Source: an uncultured Caldilineales bacterium (GTDB lineage: Bacteria > Chloroflexota > Anaerolineae > JAAEKA01). From it: a DNA stretch of 64,000 nucleotides. Shown piece by piece: positions 1 through 8,962 of this stretch. The notes beneath the pieces are model-generated. The model had not been told where the DNA came from. It was given only the letters and a program-made list of their open reading frames with translations, and made no database searches. Made by a program: the position numbers and the translations under genes. Every line of letters starts with the position of its first letter. Within the stretch, counting starts at the first letter, position 1. Location of the stretch: contig CALESQ010000018.1 of the NCBI GenBank assembly GCA_937907455.1, forward strand, positions 16,474 through 80,473. The letters are read 5' to 3'.

Positions 1-1
1 G

Positions 2-499
2 GGTGCATTCGGCGCCTGCGCCGCGGGGCTGCGTGCCCACGGTTTCGAGGCAGCGGTGCGACAGGCCGCGCAGGCGGGCAAACCGGTGCTGGGCATCTGC
101 GTGGGGATGCAGCTTTGGTTCGAGCGCAGCGAGGAGATGGGTGATCATGCGGGGCTGGGCCTGTTGCCGGGCGTGGTACACCGTTTCCCCGATGGCGCCG
201 TGGATACTGCGGGTCAGCGCCTGAAGGTGCCGCAGATCGGCTGGAACCAGGTATGGCACGATGGCCGTGACCCTTTGCTGGCCGGCGTACCCGATGGCAG
301 CTTTGCCTATTTCGTGCATTCTTATTATTGTGCTGCGGCTGACGCCGCCGCTGTGTTAGCCGTTACTGACTTTGGCTTTACCTATCCCTCTGTGGTACGG
401 CGCGAAAATGTATGGGGCGTGCAGTTTCATCCTGAGAAAAGCCAGCAGGTGGGCTTGCAGATTCTGGCAAACTTTGCGCAGATTTCTGCTTCGCTGTAG
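2..499 (+). CDS. hisH: Imidazole glycerol phosphate synthase, glutaminase subunit HisH (5' truncated)
   Basis: HisH hydrolyses glutamine and passes ammonia to HisF in the fifth step of histidine synthesis. The gene runs in from the left edge, in the frame that begins at base 2, so about the first 35 to 40 residues are missing. The visible part opens with a GAFG motif, then the nucleophile elbow GICVGMQ (catalytic Cys), a SEEM segment followed by LGLLPG, and near the C-terminus VQFHPEKSQ with the His and Glu of the class I amidotransferase triad. The GTG at base 56 is an internal valine codon, not the start. The next gene lies 152 bases away with no obvious link, so the rest of a his operon would be to the left. 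Identification is secure; the true start is outside the window. Confidence 0.95.
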   Translation, partial: GAFGACAAGLRAHGFEAAVRQAAQAGKPVLGICVGMQLWFERSEEMGDHAGLGLLPGVVHRFPDGAVDTAGQRLKVPQIGWNQVWHDGRDPLLAGVPDGSFAYFVHSYYCAAADAAAVLAVTDFGFTYPSVVRRENVWGVQFHPEKSQQVGLQILANFAQISASL

Positions 500-651
500 G
501 CAAGCCGACGGAAAACACCAAACGGGGCTGAAATCGTCTGTTTGAAGGTTCTTTAATGAGGTAAGGATTCTGCCAATCATTGCCATGTTGAGTCCGCTAG
601 ACGTTCAGGTGATTTGCCCCGCATCTGGGTTGCGGATAAAATGAAACGGTT

Positions 652-1392
652 GTGAACGCTGATTCTGCATCTACTTCCAAAGGCCCACCGCTACGCAATG
701 TGCTGCGAGCGGCTTTGTCGCGTCCTCCCCGCCCCCCACAGGCTACGTCTGAACCTGCTGACTCGCCGCTGAAACACGCAGTGCAGGCTTTTCAGATCGG
801 GATACTCCGCACAGACTACGCCGACTATCAGGCGCAGCCACGATTTGCCGCGCTGTCTGAGTTCTTCTTCACCGCGCTCTATGCACCGGCGGACTTCAAT
901 CTGCGCAACGAGTCTTTTCGTCGTCTTTATGACTGGTTGAGCAGCTTGATCGGCCACGATCCCGTGCGCGTGCTGGCCCACAGCATTGAGTTGTATGAGC
1001 TGACCGATTCGTTGGACGAGGAAACCGCCGTGGCGTTACGTCACGCCGGGGTGAGCGAAACCTCGCTCACCCGCGCTGCCTGGGAGTCAGCCTATACCAC
1101 GGTGGGGCGGCTGGAGGATCGCCAGCGCCAGGCTGAATTGCTGGTGAGCAATGGTTACGCGCTGGAGCAAGCTTGCCGCGTGCCCTTTGTCCACACGCAA
1201 CTGCGCGCCGCGCGGCCTGCTGCGGCCCTGTTTGGCTGGGGCCACGTGGTTGATTTTCTGCTGCGCGGCCATGAGGCCATCACCCGCGGCCGTCCCATTG
1301 ATCCGCTGTTGGAGGCTATCGCCGCGCGCGAGGGCGCCCGCATGACCTGTCTGCTCGGCACGAATCAAGCAGATGACGGGGTGACAGGGTGA
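652..1392 (+). CDS. Conserved-looking hypothetical protein, 246 aa
   Basis: I do not recognise a characterised family. The protein is soluble-looking and mostly helical, with no signal peptide or membrane segment. The first 50 residues are polar and Pro/Arg-rich, probably disordered. A compact region follows with aromatic and charged motifs FFFTALYAPADF and FRRLYDWLSSLIGHD, and a C-terminal helical part with FGWGHVVDFLLRGHEAI. The FF-LY-P-DF pattern recalls uncharacterised bacterial proteins seen in proteobacteria, but I cannot attach a function. The start is a GTG at 652 with no strong ribosome binding site; no in-frame ATG fits better. The 152 bases upstream show nothing I can support. The gene stands alone between hisH and an M24 peptidase. 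Confidence 0.6.
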   Translation: MNADSASTSKGPPLRNVLRAALSRPPRPPQATSEPADSPLKHAVQAFQIGILRTDYADYQAQPRFAALSEFFFTALYAPADFNLRNESFRRLYDWLSSLIGHDPVRVLAHSIELYELTDSLDEETAVALRHAGVSETSLTRAAWESAYTTVGRLEDRQRQAELLVSNGYALEQACRVPFVHTQLRAARPAAALFGWGHVVDFLLRGHEAITRGRPIDPLLEAIAAREGARMTCLLGTNQADDGVTG

Positions 1393-1397
1393 TTAAT

Positions 1398-1430
1398 CTA
1401 CCCGCCTCCGGCGTACCTGTCTACTTGTCT
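1398..1430 (+). repeat. Single copy of the TACCCGCCTCCGGCG repeat
   Basis: One copy of the 15-base unit TACCCGCCTCCGGCG is followed by a TACCTGTC/TACTTGTC pyrimidine-rich stretch, ending 25 bases before the ATG of the M24 peptidase. The same unit, in tandem, precedes the genes starting at 16093 (+) and 48124 (-), always in the direction of the following gene. Confidence 0.75.
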
Positions 1431-1455
1431 CTTCACTTATTCCCTCCCCACTCCT

Positions 1456-2706
1456 ATGAAACATGATCTTAACCGCCTGATGGCGGAACGCAACCTTGCT
1501 GCTGCGGTAGTGCGCGGTAGCACGCTGGAAAGCCCGGCGATTCACTATCTGACCGGCGGCCACAAGCTGGAGGCGGTTACCATCTTGCTGCGCCCCGGCC
1601 AGCGCCCGGTGTTGGTGCATAATCCTATGGAGCGCGACGAAGCCGCGCTTACTGGCATGGAGACGGCGCTATCTACCCGCTGGAACGCGCGCCAGATCGC
1701 CCAGGAGATGAACGGCGATCTGCTCGCGGCGCAGGCGGAGCAGTTGCGCCGTATTCTGGTTGATTACGGCGTGCATGGCCGTGTGGGCTTCTACGGCCAC
1801 GGTGAGATCGGCCAGGCTCACGCGCTGCTCAATCGCCTGGCGCAGGTGCTGGATGATACCGAGGTCGTGGTGGAGTACAGCGATGACCTGCTCACCAGCG
1901 CGCGCATCACCAAAGACACAACAGAAATCGCAGCCATGCGTGAGGTAGCCGACCGCGCCAACCAGGTGGTAATCGCCCTGGTTGATATGCTCACCAGCCG
2001 CCCCGTGTCCGGCAGCGCACGCAGCAGCACTGCGTATCTGCTGGCGCCGAACGGAGAAGCGCTCACCGTGGGCGCGGTCAAGCGCTTCATCCACGAGCAG
2101 TGTATGGCCCAAGGGCTGGAGCAGCCCGGCGGCAATATCTTCTCGCTGGGAGCCGATGCCGGAGTGCCGCACAACCAGGGCAACCCCAACGATGTGCTGA
2201 CTCTGGGCACACCGATTATTTTTGATTTCTTCCCGCGACCTGTGGGCGGTGGCTACTATCACGACATGACCCGCACCTGGTGTCTGGGTTTTGCTCCGCA
2301 GCCCGTGCAGCGCGCCTATCAAGATACGATGGATGTGTTTAAGCTGGTGATGGAAACATTGGAGTCAGGCCGCCGCGCCGCCACCTATCAATCGGTGACC
2401 TGCAAGTTCTTCGAGGCGCTCAGCTATCCTACGATTCTTTCCACGCCGGGCACGCAGGTGGGCTATGTGCATAGCCTGGGCCACGGCCTGGGTCTGGAGA
2501 TTCACGAAGCACCCAGCTTCTACGGCGCAGACAGCAACCCGGCGCGCTTGCAGCCTGGTTCGGTGTTCACCGTGGAGCCGGGACTGTATTTTCCTGAAGA
2601 GGGCTATGGCGTGCGTATCGAGGATGTGGTTTATTGTGACGACGCCGGTCTGTTCCACAGCCTGACCCCCTTCCCCAAAGACCTGGTGCTGCCGGTGCAG
2701 CAATAG
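1456..2706 (+). CDS. M24 family metallopeptidase (Xaa-Pro aminopeptidase-like)
   Basis: Predicted cytoplasmic dinuclear-metal aminopeptidase of the pita-bread fold, probably removing an N-terminal residue ahead of proline. The N-terminal half (about 1-150) is a creatinase-type non-catalytic domain. The C-terminal half has the M24 ligand set in order: an Asp in IIFDFFP, the second Asp in HDMTRT, His in HSLGHGLGLEIHE, Glu in FTVEPGLYF and Glu in VRIEDVV. Length (416 aa) fits the family. The ATG at 1456 starts cleanly after a repeat-rich 63-base gap; no good Shine-Dalgarno is visible. It could equally be a prolidase-like dipeptidase, because the motifs do not separate these. The next gene starts 18 bases downstream, so the two may be cotranscribed. 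Confidence 0.88.
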   Translation: MKHDLNRLMAERNLAAAVVRGSTLESPAIHYLTGGHKLEAVTILLRPGQRPVLVHNPMERDEAALTGMETALSTRWNARQIAQEMNGDLLAAQAEQLRRILVDYGVHGRVGFYGHGEIGQAHALLNRLAQVLDDTEVVVEYSDDLLTSARITKDTTEIAAMREVADRANQVVIALVDMLTSRPVSGSARSSTAYLLAPNGEALTVGAVKRFIHEQCMAQGLEQPGGNIFSLGADAGVPHNQGNPNDVLTLGTPIIFDFFPRPVGGGYYHDMTRTWCLGFAPQPVQRAYQDTMDVFKLVMETLESGRRAATYQSVTCKFFEALSYPTILSTPGTQVGYVHSLGHGLGLEIHEAPSFYGADSNPARLQPGSVFTVEPGLYFPEEGYGVRIEDVVYCDDAGLFHSLTPFPKDLVLPVQQ

Positions 2707-2724
2707 CTATCCGGAGCCTTTGAG

Positions 2725-4323
2725 TTGGCTGTGTTGCTTCCTGCTCACATCACCGGCGCGACCCGCAAGACCCTGCCTGCCGTCGCTGATCCATCTACCC
2801 AACGCCTGTGGCGCTGGACGGCCCCGGCTGTGCTGCTGCTGGCCGCGCTGATACTAGGTGGATTGGTTTGGGGCTTTGTGCGTAGTGCTGCCCGCGTCAC
2901 TGTAACGGTGGATGACCTGCCGGTTACGGTGAGCAGCCATCTCGCCACCGTGGGTGAGTTGCTGGATGAGATGCAGATCGTGCTGCGCAGCGAAGATTAC
3001 CTGCTGGCGCAGCGCAGCGACCTGCTGCAAAGCGGCATGGTGGTTGCCATTCAGCGCGCTCGTCCGCTGCTGGTGGATGATGGCGGCCGCGTCACCTTGC
3101 ACTACACCCATGCTGGCAGCGTGGCCGCAGCACTGGCCGAGTTGGGTATCACCGCCAACGAGCATGATGTGTTGACGGTGGATGAACAAGCTGCGCAGAC
3201 TGAGGCGCTGCTGCCGCGCCGGTTGGCTGCCACGGGACGATCTTTTCCGGGCGTACCGGCTGTTTATCCCTGGCGCAACACCGAGCAAAGCCTGGTCGCG
3301 GTTACCCTGCGCTATGCCCATCAACTGATCGTGCAAACTGCCAGCCAGACAAACGACGGCGCTATGCAGCCCATAGAGCTGTGGTCTACCGCAAGCACGG
3401 TTGGCGAGGCGTTGGCTGATGGGTTGGGGCTGGTGTTCTACGAGGGAGACCGCGTCACTCCGCCGCTGGCTACGCCGCTGGCGGTCTTGAGCAACGGCCA
3501 GGTGGTGCAGATCACGCGTAGCAAGCCGGTGGAGATTGCCACCGCAGCCAGCGCCCTGCGCACCCGCACCCAGGGCGCTACCGTGGCTGACGTGCTGGCC
3601 GAAAACGGTCTGCTGCTCAGCGGTTTTGATCGCATCGAACCGGGCCTCGATACCACGGTGAGCGATGGTCTGGCGGTGCGCATCGTGCGCGTGCAGCAAT
3701 TCTTCGAGATCGAGGAGCAGATCACCCCCTACGAATCCGTGTGGGAAGCTGACCCTGAGATGGAGATTGACAACCAGCGGCTCGACCAGGAGGGCGTCAA
3801 TGGCATCACCCGCCAGCGCTATCGCATTGTGCTGGAGGATGGTAAGCCTATCACGCGTACTTTGGATGACAGTTGGCTGGCGCAGGCGCCGGTGACCCGC
3901 GTCAACAAATATGGCTCTAAAATCGTGTTGCGCCAACTCGAAACGTCCGGTGGTGTCATCACCTATTGGCGCCGAATCCGCATGTTTGCCACCTCATACA
4001 GTGCGGCAGATGCCGGTACGCCGGTAACAGCAGCCTGGTACGGCTTGACGCGCACCGGCATGCGTGCCGGCTATGGCGTGGTAGCGGTGGATCCGCGCGT
4101 AGTCAGCCTGTACACGCAACTGTATGTGCCCGGTTATGGGCAGGCAGTGGCCGGTGATACCGGCAGTGGTGTGATCGGCAAATGGATTGACCTGGGCTAT
4201 CCCGATGATGGCATGATTCCCTGGAGCCGCTGTGTGGACGTGTATTTGCTTGGTCCACCGCCACCCTCCTACACCATCGCTTATCGCTTGCCTAACTCGC
4301 CGGCAGTCGCCTGCCTGCGCTGA
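2725..4323 (+). CDS. YabE-like cell wall protein: DUF348 repeats, G5 domain and 3D domain
   Basis: Predicted membrane-anchored, extracytoplasmic peptidoglycan-active protein of the YabE/resuscitation-promoting-factor-like group. Residues about 30-52 form one hydrophobic helix (signal anchor). Three DUF348-type ubiquitin-like repeats follow, recognisable by TVTVDDLPVTVSSH and similar segments, the later ones containing TVGEALADGL and TVADVLAENGLLLSG. A G5-type domain comes next (EEQITPYESVWEADPEM to about ITRTLDD). The C-terminus is a 3D domain with its three conserved aspartates: VVAVDPRVV, VAGDTGSG and WIDLGYPDD. The 3D domain gives the lytic transglycosylase-like fold in MltA and YabE relatives. 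The start is a TTG at 2725, 18 bases after the M24 gene. The DUF2298 gene begins one base after its stop, so they are probably translated from one transcript. Confidence 0.87.
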   Translation: MAVLLPAHITGATRKTLPAVADPSTQRLWRWTAPAVLLLAALILGGLVWGFVRSAARVTVTVDDLPVTVSSHLATVGELLDEMQIVLRSEDYLLAQRSDLLQSGMVVAIQRARPLLVDDGGRVTLHYTHAGSVAAALAELGITANEHDVLTVDEQAAQTEALLPRRLAATGRSFPGVPAVYPWRNTEQSLVAVTLRYAHQLIVQTASQTNDGAMQPIELWSTASTVGEALADGLGLVFYEGDRVTPPLATPLAVLSNGQVVQITRSKPVEIATAASALRTRTQGATVADVLAENGLLLSGFDRIEPGLDTTVSDGLAVRIVRVQQFFEIEEQITPYESVWEADPEMEIDNQRLDQEGVNGITRQRYRIVLEDGKPITRTLDDSWLAQAPVTRVNKYGSKIVLRQLETSGGVITYWRRIRMFATSYSAADAGTPVTAAWYGLTRTGMRAGYGVVAVDPRVVSLYTQLYVPGYGQAVAGDTGSGVIGKWIDLGYPDDGMIPWSRCVDVYLLGPPPPSYTIAYRLPNSPAVACLR

Positions 4324-4324
4324 A

Positions 4325-7300
4325 ATGAAGGTTATGGATTTTTCTGCTTCATCCCGCACCCCCCGCGGTGTTGTTGCCCTGTTGCTGCTGATCTTGCTGG
4401 TCGGCTTTGTACTGCGCGTCTGGCACATAGATTATGCCGACGGTCAGTTGCCGCACCCTGATGAGCGCTCTACCATTGCTTTTTACGCGCCCAGCATTCA
4501 CCTGCCGCCCGCCGGTGTGAGTTTGCTGGACAAGCGCCAATCACCGCTGAACCCGCTGTGGAATGTGCAAACCGGTGAGCGTCGTTCCTATACCTACGGC
4601 CATTTTCCGCTGTATGTGTTGGTAGCTACAGCCAACGGTCTGCACGAGCTGGCCGAGCCGGCTGAGCGGCTGGGCGCTTCGCCGGATATGGTGGATACGC
4701 TGCGCAATGCCAACGGTGTGCCGGGCTTTGCGGTGGTGGGTCGCGCCCTGATGGCTGTGGCCGATACAGCCACGGTGCTGCTGGTTTTTCTGCTGGCACA
4801 GCACCTCTATGGCCGGCGCAGGCCGTGGGTGGCGCTGCTGGCCGCAGCTTTTTCTGCATTCAGCGTGATCCAAATTCAACTCAGCCATTTCTTTGCGGTA
4901 GACCCGGTGAGTACTACATTTACCGCGCTGGCGCTGTACGGCGCACTGCGCATGGCTGATCTGCCTGAAAAGCAACGTGTGCCCTGGGCGTGGGCGGCAA
5001 TCAGCGGCATTGCTGCCGGGCTGGCTATTGCCTCGAAGTTCAGCGCACTTCCGATCTTGGCTGCGCCGGTCACCGCCGTACTGCTGCGTTGGTGGCAGCG
5101 CCACGACGATGAGGACGCCCGCGCGCTGGCGGCATTGCCTGCGGCGCTGCTTCCCGCACTGCTGGCCTTGCTGCTGGCCTTTGTAGCCTTTTTTATCACC
5201 TCGCCTTTTGCCGTGCTGGACTGGGAGAACTTCAACCGCGCGGTGTTGACTGAGCAGGGCGCTATGGTGCGCGGCGTGGCTGATTTTCCTTTCACCCGCC
5301 AGTATCGCGGCACCATTCCCTACCTGTATCAGATCGAACAGCTTGTGCGTTGGGGGTTGGGCTGGCCGCTGGGCCTGCTGACCTTCGTGGCACTGGCCTG
5401 GGTGCTGCTGAAGGCGTTGAGCGGGCGGGCGCGCGCCGGTGAATGGATCATTCTGAGCTGGATCGTGCCCTATTTCGGCCTGACCGGGCTGTTTTTGGCG
5501 AAGTTCATGCGTTACATGCAGCCGGTTACTCCGTTTTTGCTGGTATTTGCCGCCGGACTGATTGCCGCTCTGTGGCGTTCGTCGCATACCGGGCATCGTG
5601 CTGCCGAGGTTGATCCGCCGCAGACGCCAGCTCAACCTGCGGCAGGTGCAGCGCGCTATCTGGCGGCAGCGCTCGCTGCGGCAACGCTGCTGGGCACGGT
5701 GTTGTGGTCGTTTGCTTTCGTCAACGGCGTCTACAACACCACCCACCCCTGGATTACCGCCAGCCGTTGGATCTACGCCAATATCCCCGACAATTCCACC
5801 ATAGCCTGGGAACAATGGGATGATTCGCTGCCCTACGACCTGCCAGAGGCGAACGCCAGTCGCAGCCGTTATCGTTTTATTGACTGGGGGCCTTTCGAGG
5901 AAGACAACGCCGAAAAGTATGAGCGGCTGAAAAGCACCCTGCGCACTGCCGATGTGATGGTTTACTCCTCGAACCGCATTTATGGCGCAGTGGATAACCT
6001 GCCCGAACGCTATCCCATGACCACGCGCTACTACCAGTTGATGGCTGAAGGCAAGCTGGGCTACGAGTTGGCGCTCAAGCAGGTCAACCATCCTACCCTG
6101 TTTGGTGTCAGCTTCAACGACGAGCGCGCCGACGAGAGTTTCACGCTGTACGATCATCCCACCGTGCTGGTGTATCGCAAGGTGCGCGACCTGAGCGATG
6201 CCGAGTGGGACGCACTGCTGGGCGGTAGTTGGGAGGACGCGCAGCCCTATTACGTGGGCGATCCGCCGTTGATCCAGCGCCTCTGGCCCGCGGGCGAAAG
6301 GCAATCACCTCGGCCGCAGGCTGAGCCGCAACCGGGTGAAGGCAAAACCCTGCTGCTGGACACGCCGTTGGATCAATTGCCTGTGGTGCAGGATTTTCGT
6401 TGGAACACCCTCGCCAGCAGCTCGCCGCTGCTGGCTGTGTTCACCTGGTGGTTGGTGCTGGCGTTGCTGGGTTGGACGCTGTGGCCGATCAGCTTTGTGC
6501 TGTTGCGCGGGTTTGCCGACCGCGGCTATCTTCTCAGCCGCAGTCTGGGATGGTTGTTGCTGGGCTACATCGTTTGGCTTGGCGCCAGCCTGCGTCTGTT
6601 CAGCTTCCGCACACCGGTGATTGTGCTGGTGTGGCTGGCGCTGGCCGCACTGTCGCTGGCACTGGCCCGGCGTGAGCGCGCCGCGCTGCGCGCTTTTTGG
6701 CAGCGTTCACGGCGCACCCTGTTGCTGGGCGAGATGGTATGGAGCGGCGCTTTTCTGCTGTTTGTGCTGCTGCGTCTGGCTAATCCTGACATCTGGCAGC
6801 CCTGGAACGGCGGCGAGAAGTTCATGGAGTTCGCTTTTCTCAATGCCACTTTGCGCAGTGCCCATTTCCCGCCGCTTGATCCTTATTTCGCCGGTGGGGT
6901 GATCAACTACTATTATTTCGGCCTTTACCTGGTGGCACTGCTGATCAAACTCACTGGCATCGCCTCGTCGGTGGCCTTCAACCTGGCAATCCCCACGGTG
7001 TTTGCCCTGGCTGTAGGCAATGTCTGGAGCCTGAGCTACACGCTGGCGCGCGGCCAGGCCGGTTCTGAGACCGCCGCGCCAACGGCACAGCCCAGTCAAC
7101 CGGCGCTGCTGCCCGCTGCTCATCCCGCGCGCATCGCTACCCTGGCCGCCTTCTTCGTGGCACTGCTGGGCAATGTGGATGGCGGCGCGCAGGTGGTGCG
7201 TCGTCTGGCCGAGCTGTCGGGCAGCCAGTTCAGCAGCAACCTGCCGGGCGTGCAAACCGCAGTGCGCGCTTTGGGCGGGGTGGTGAAGGTGTTGGGGCCG

Positions 7301-8956
7301 GAGCGCTTGCCTGCCTATAGCTTTTGGGATCCCAGCCGCGTCATTCCCTATACCATCAACGAGTTTCCCTATTGGAGCTTTTTGTTTGCCGACCTGCACC
7401 CGCACATGATCGGCATCGGTTTTACTGTGCTGTTGCTGGCACTGGCCTGGCGCTGGCTGAGCATTGATGAGGATGGGCCGGCCTCGGCGGGCGACCGTGT
7501 GGCGCTGCATGTCGCTTTGGCGCTGGTGCTGGGCGCGCTGGCGGTGATCAACACCTGGGATTTGCCCACCTATGCCGGGCTGTTGCTGTTGATGGCCCTG
7601 CTGCGCCAGTGGCGCAGTGGGCGCCTGGCCTCCCGGCCTGTTCCAGCCCTGCTGGGCGCGGCATCGGGCGGTGGCAGCTTGTTGGCGCTGGCTTTGCTGC
7701 TCTACTGGCCCTTTTTCAGCCACTATCAGGCGCTGGCTAGCAGCGGTGTGGGCCTGGTGACGGCGGCATCGCCGCCAGGCCGATGGCTGGCGATGTGGGG
7801 TTTTTGGCTCTTTTTGACGCTTTCTGCCCTGGCTGCGCTGCTGCGCCAACATAACCGCCGCGGTCAGCCGCGCGATCCGCTGGCCCTGCGTTGGCTGGAG
7901 CTGGCCGCAGCAGATTTTGATCGGCTGGGGCTGTTGGTGCAGCGCACCCCGCGGTTAAGCAGTGCCCTGCTGCTGTTGCTTGGGCTTGTGGCGCTGGTCG
8001 CGGCCGTGCTGCTCAAGCTGGATCACGCCGTGGCCGCGCTGCTTCTGGGGCCATTGCTGTTGGCGGCGCTGCTGGTGGCTCGCCGCAGCCGCAGCACTGC
8101 CGAGACCTTTATAGCGGTGTTGTTTTTCAGCGGCCTGCTGGTGCTATGGGGCGTAGAGATCTTTTATCTGAAAGATCATCTGCAAGGCGGCGAGTGGCGT
8201 CGCATGAACACGCTCTTCAAGTTCTACATTCAGGCTTGGGTAATGTTGGGCATGGCCGCTGCGCTTAGCTTGCCGACAATCTGGCGTTTCGTGTGCGCGC
8301 GCTGGCATCCCGCGCTGCGCGGCCTCTGGCTGGCCGGTTTCAGCTATCTGCTGCTGCTGTCGCTGCTTTTTCTGCCGCTGGGAACCGCCGCGCGCCTTGC
8401 TGATCGCTTTCCGCAGGGCACATTTGGCGAGAATCGCCCTGCCTTGGGCACGCTGGACGGCATGGCCTACATGCAGGCGGGAACCTACACCTGGCATCCT
8501 GACCCCGCGCAATCAGCCAACACGCCGATTGTGCTGCGCTATGACTACGACGCGCTGCGCTGGATGCTCGACCACGTATCCGGCACGCCGGTGGTGGCCG
8601 AAGCGCTCATCGGCTATTACCGCGAGGGTGGGCTGCGCGTGGCTAGCTTCACCGGCCTGCCCACGCTGCTGGGCTTTCATCAGGAAGGTGAGCAGCGCTA
8701 TGGCTGGCAGACCGGCCCGCGCCGCACCCTGGCCGAAGAGTTCTGGCAGACCACCGATCTGGACCGTACCCGCCAACTGCTGGCCGAGCTGGACATCAGC
8801 TACATTTACGTAGGCCAGTTGGAGCAGATCGTCTATCCCGCGGCGAGCCTGGCGAAGTTCCAGTTTCTTGCCGAACCCGCCGATGGTACCGCGCCCGCGC
8901 TGGAGATTGCTTATCACAATGACCGCGTGGTGGTGTATCATGTGCTGCCGAATTGA
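4325..8956 (+). CDS. Giant DUF2298 (Chlor_Arch_YYY) membrane protein with N-terminal GT-C-like region
   Basis: A 1543-residue polytopic membrane protein in two halves. The N-terminal half (to about 700) looks like a GT-C glycosyltransferase of the PMT/ArnT type: first helix near 15-33, then an acidic HPDE motif in the first outer loop (D46, E47), several helices, and a soluble extracytoplasmic part around 490-690. The second half is a DUF2298 domain, with GGEKFMEFAFLNATLRS, the diagnostic tyrosine run in INYYYFG (Y862-864), and LFADLHPHMIG. GT-C enzymes use polyprenyl-phosphate sugars, so a role in lipid-linked sugar transfer is likely; the DUF2298 activity itself is not established. The ATG at 4325 is chosen because it is one base after the previous stop; 4334 is an alternative. 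A second DUF2298 gene follows after 6 bases. Confidence 0.88.
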   Translation: MKVMDFSASSRTPRGVVALLLLILLVGFVLRVWHIDYADGQLPHPDERSTIAFYAPSIHLPPAGVSLLDKRQSPLNPLWNVQTGERRSYTYGHFPLYVLVATANGLHELAEPAERLGASPDMVDTLRNANGVPGFAVVGRALMAVADTATVLLVFLLAQHLYGRRRPWVALLAAAFSAFSVIQIQLSHFFAVDPVSTTFTALALYGALRMADLPEKQRVPWAWAAISGIAAGLAIASKFSALPILAAPVTAVLLRWWQRHDDEDARALAALPAALLPALLALLLAFVAFFITSPFAVLDWENFNRAVLTEQGAMVRGVADFPFTRQYRGTIPYLYQIEQLVRWGLGWPLGLLTFVALAWVLLKALSGRARAGEWIILSWIVPYFGLTGLFLAKFMRYMQPVTPFLLVFAAGLIAALWRSSHTGHRAAEVDPPQTPAQPAAGAARYLAAALAAATLLGTVLWSFAFVNGVYNTTHPWITASRWIYANIPDNSTIAWEQWDDSLPYDLPEANASRSRYRFIDWGPFEEDNAEKYERLKSTLRTADVMVYSSNRIYGAVDNLPERYPMTTRYYQLMAEGKLGYELALKQVNHPTLFGVSFNDERADESFTLYDHPTVLVYRKVRDLSDAEWDALLGGSWEDAQPYYVGDPPLIQRLWPAGERQSPRPQAEPQPGEGKTLLLDTPLDQLPVVQDFRWNTLASSSPLLAVFTWWLVLALLGWTLWPISFVLLRGFADRGYLLSRSLGWLLLGYIVWLGASLRLFSFRTPVIVLVWLALAALSLALARRERAALRAFWQRSRRTLLLGEMVWSGAFLLFVLLRLANPDIWQPWNGGEKFMEFAFLNATLRSAHFPPLDPYFAGGVINYYYFGLYLVALLIKLTGIASSVAFNLAIPTVFALAVGNVWSLSYTLARGQAGSETAAPTAQPSQPALLPAAHPARIATLAAFFVALLGNVDGGAQVVRRLAELSGSQFSSNLPGVQTAVRALGGVVKVLGPERLPAYSFWDPSRVIPYTINEFPYWSFLFADLHPHMIGIGFTVLLLALAWRWLSIDEDGPASAGDRVALHVALALVLGALAVINTWDLPTYAGLLLLMALLRQWRSGRLASRPVPALLGAASGGGSLLALALLLYWPFFSHYQALASSGVGLVTAASPPGRWLAMWGFWLFLTLSALAALLRQHNRRGQPRDPLALRWLELAAADFDRLGLLVQRTPRLSSALLLLLGLVALVAAVLLKLDHAVAALLLGPLLLAALLVARRSRSTAETFIAVLFFSGLLVLWGVEIFYLKDHLQGGEWRRMNTLFKFYIQAWVMLGMAAALSLPTIWRFVCARWHPALRGLWLAGFSYLLLLSLLFLPLGTAARLADRFPQGTFGENRPALGTLDGMAYMQAGTYTWHPDPAQSANTPIVLRYDYDALRWMLDHVSGTPVVAEALIGYYREGGLRVASFTGLPTLLGFHQEGEQRYGWQTGPRRTLAEEFWQTTDLDRTRQLLAELDISYIYVGQLEQIVYPAASLAKFQFLAEPADGTAPALEIAYHNDRVVVYHVLPN

Positions 8957-8962
8957 GTAACC

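Noticed and set aside
2854..3936. A 360-residue minus-strand frame opposite the YabE-like gene
   Set aside because: Its composition (Gln, His, Arg) is that of an antisense shadow, and the plus strand has clear DUF348, G5 and 3D motifs.
4541..6304. A 587-residue minus-strand frame opposite the DUF2298 gene
   Set aside because: It is Gln/His/Arg-rich with no recognisable motif, the usual antisense shadow of a GC-rich, Leu-rich membrane gene.
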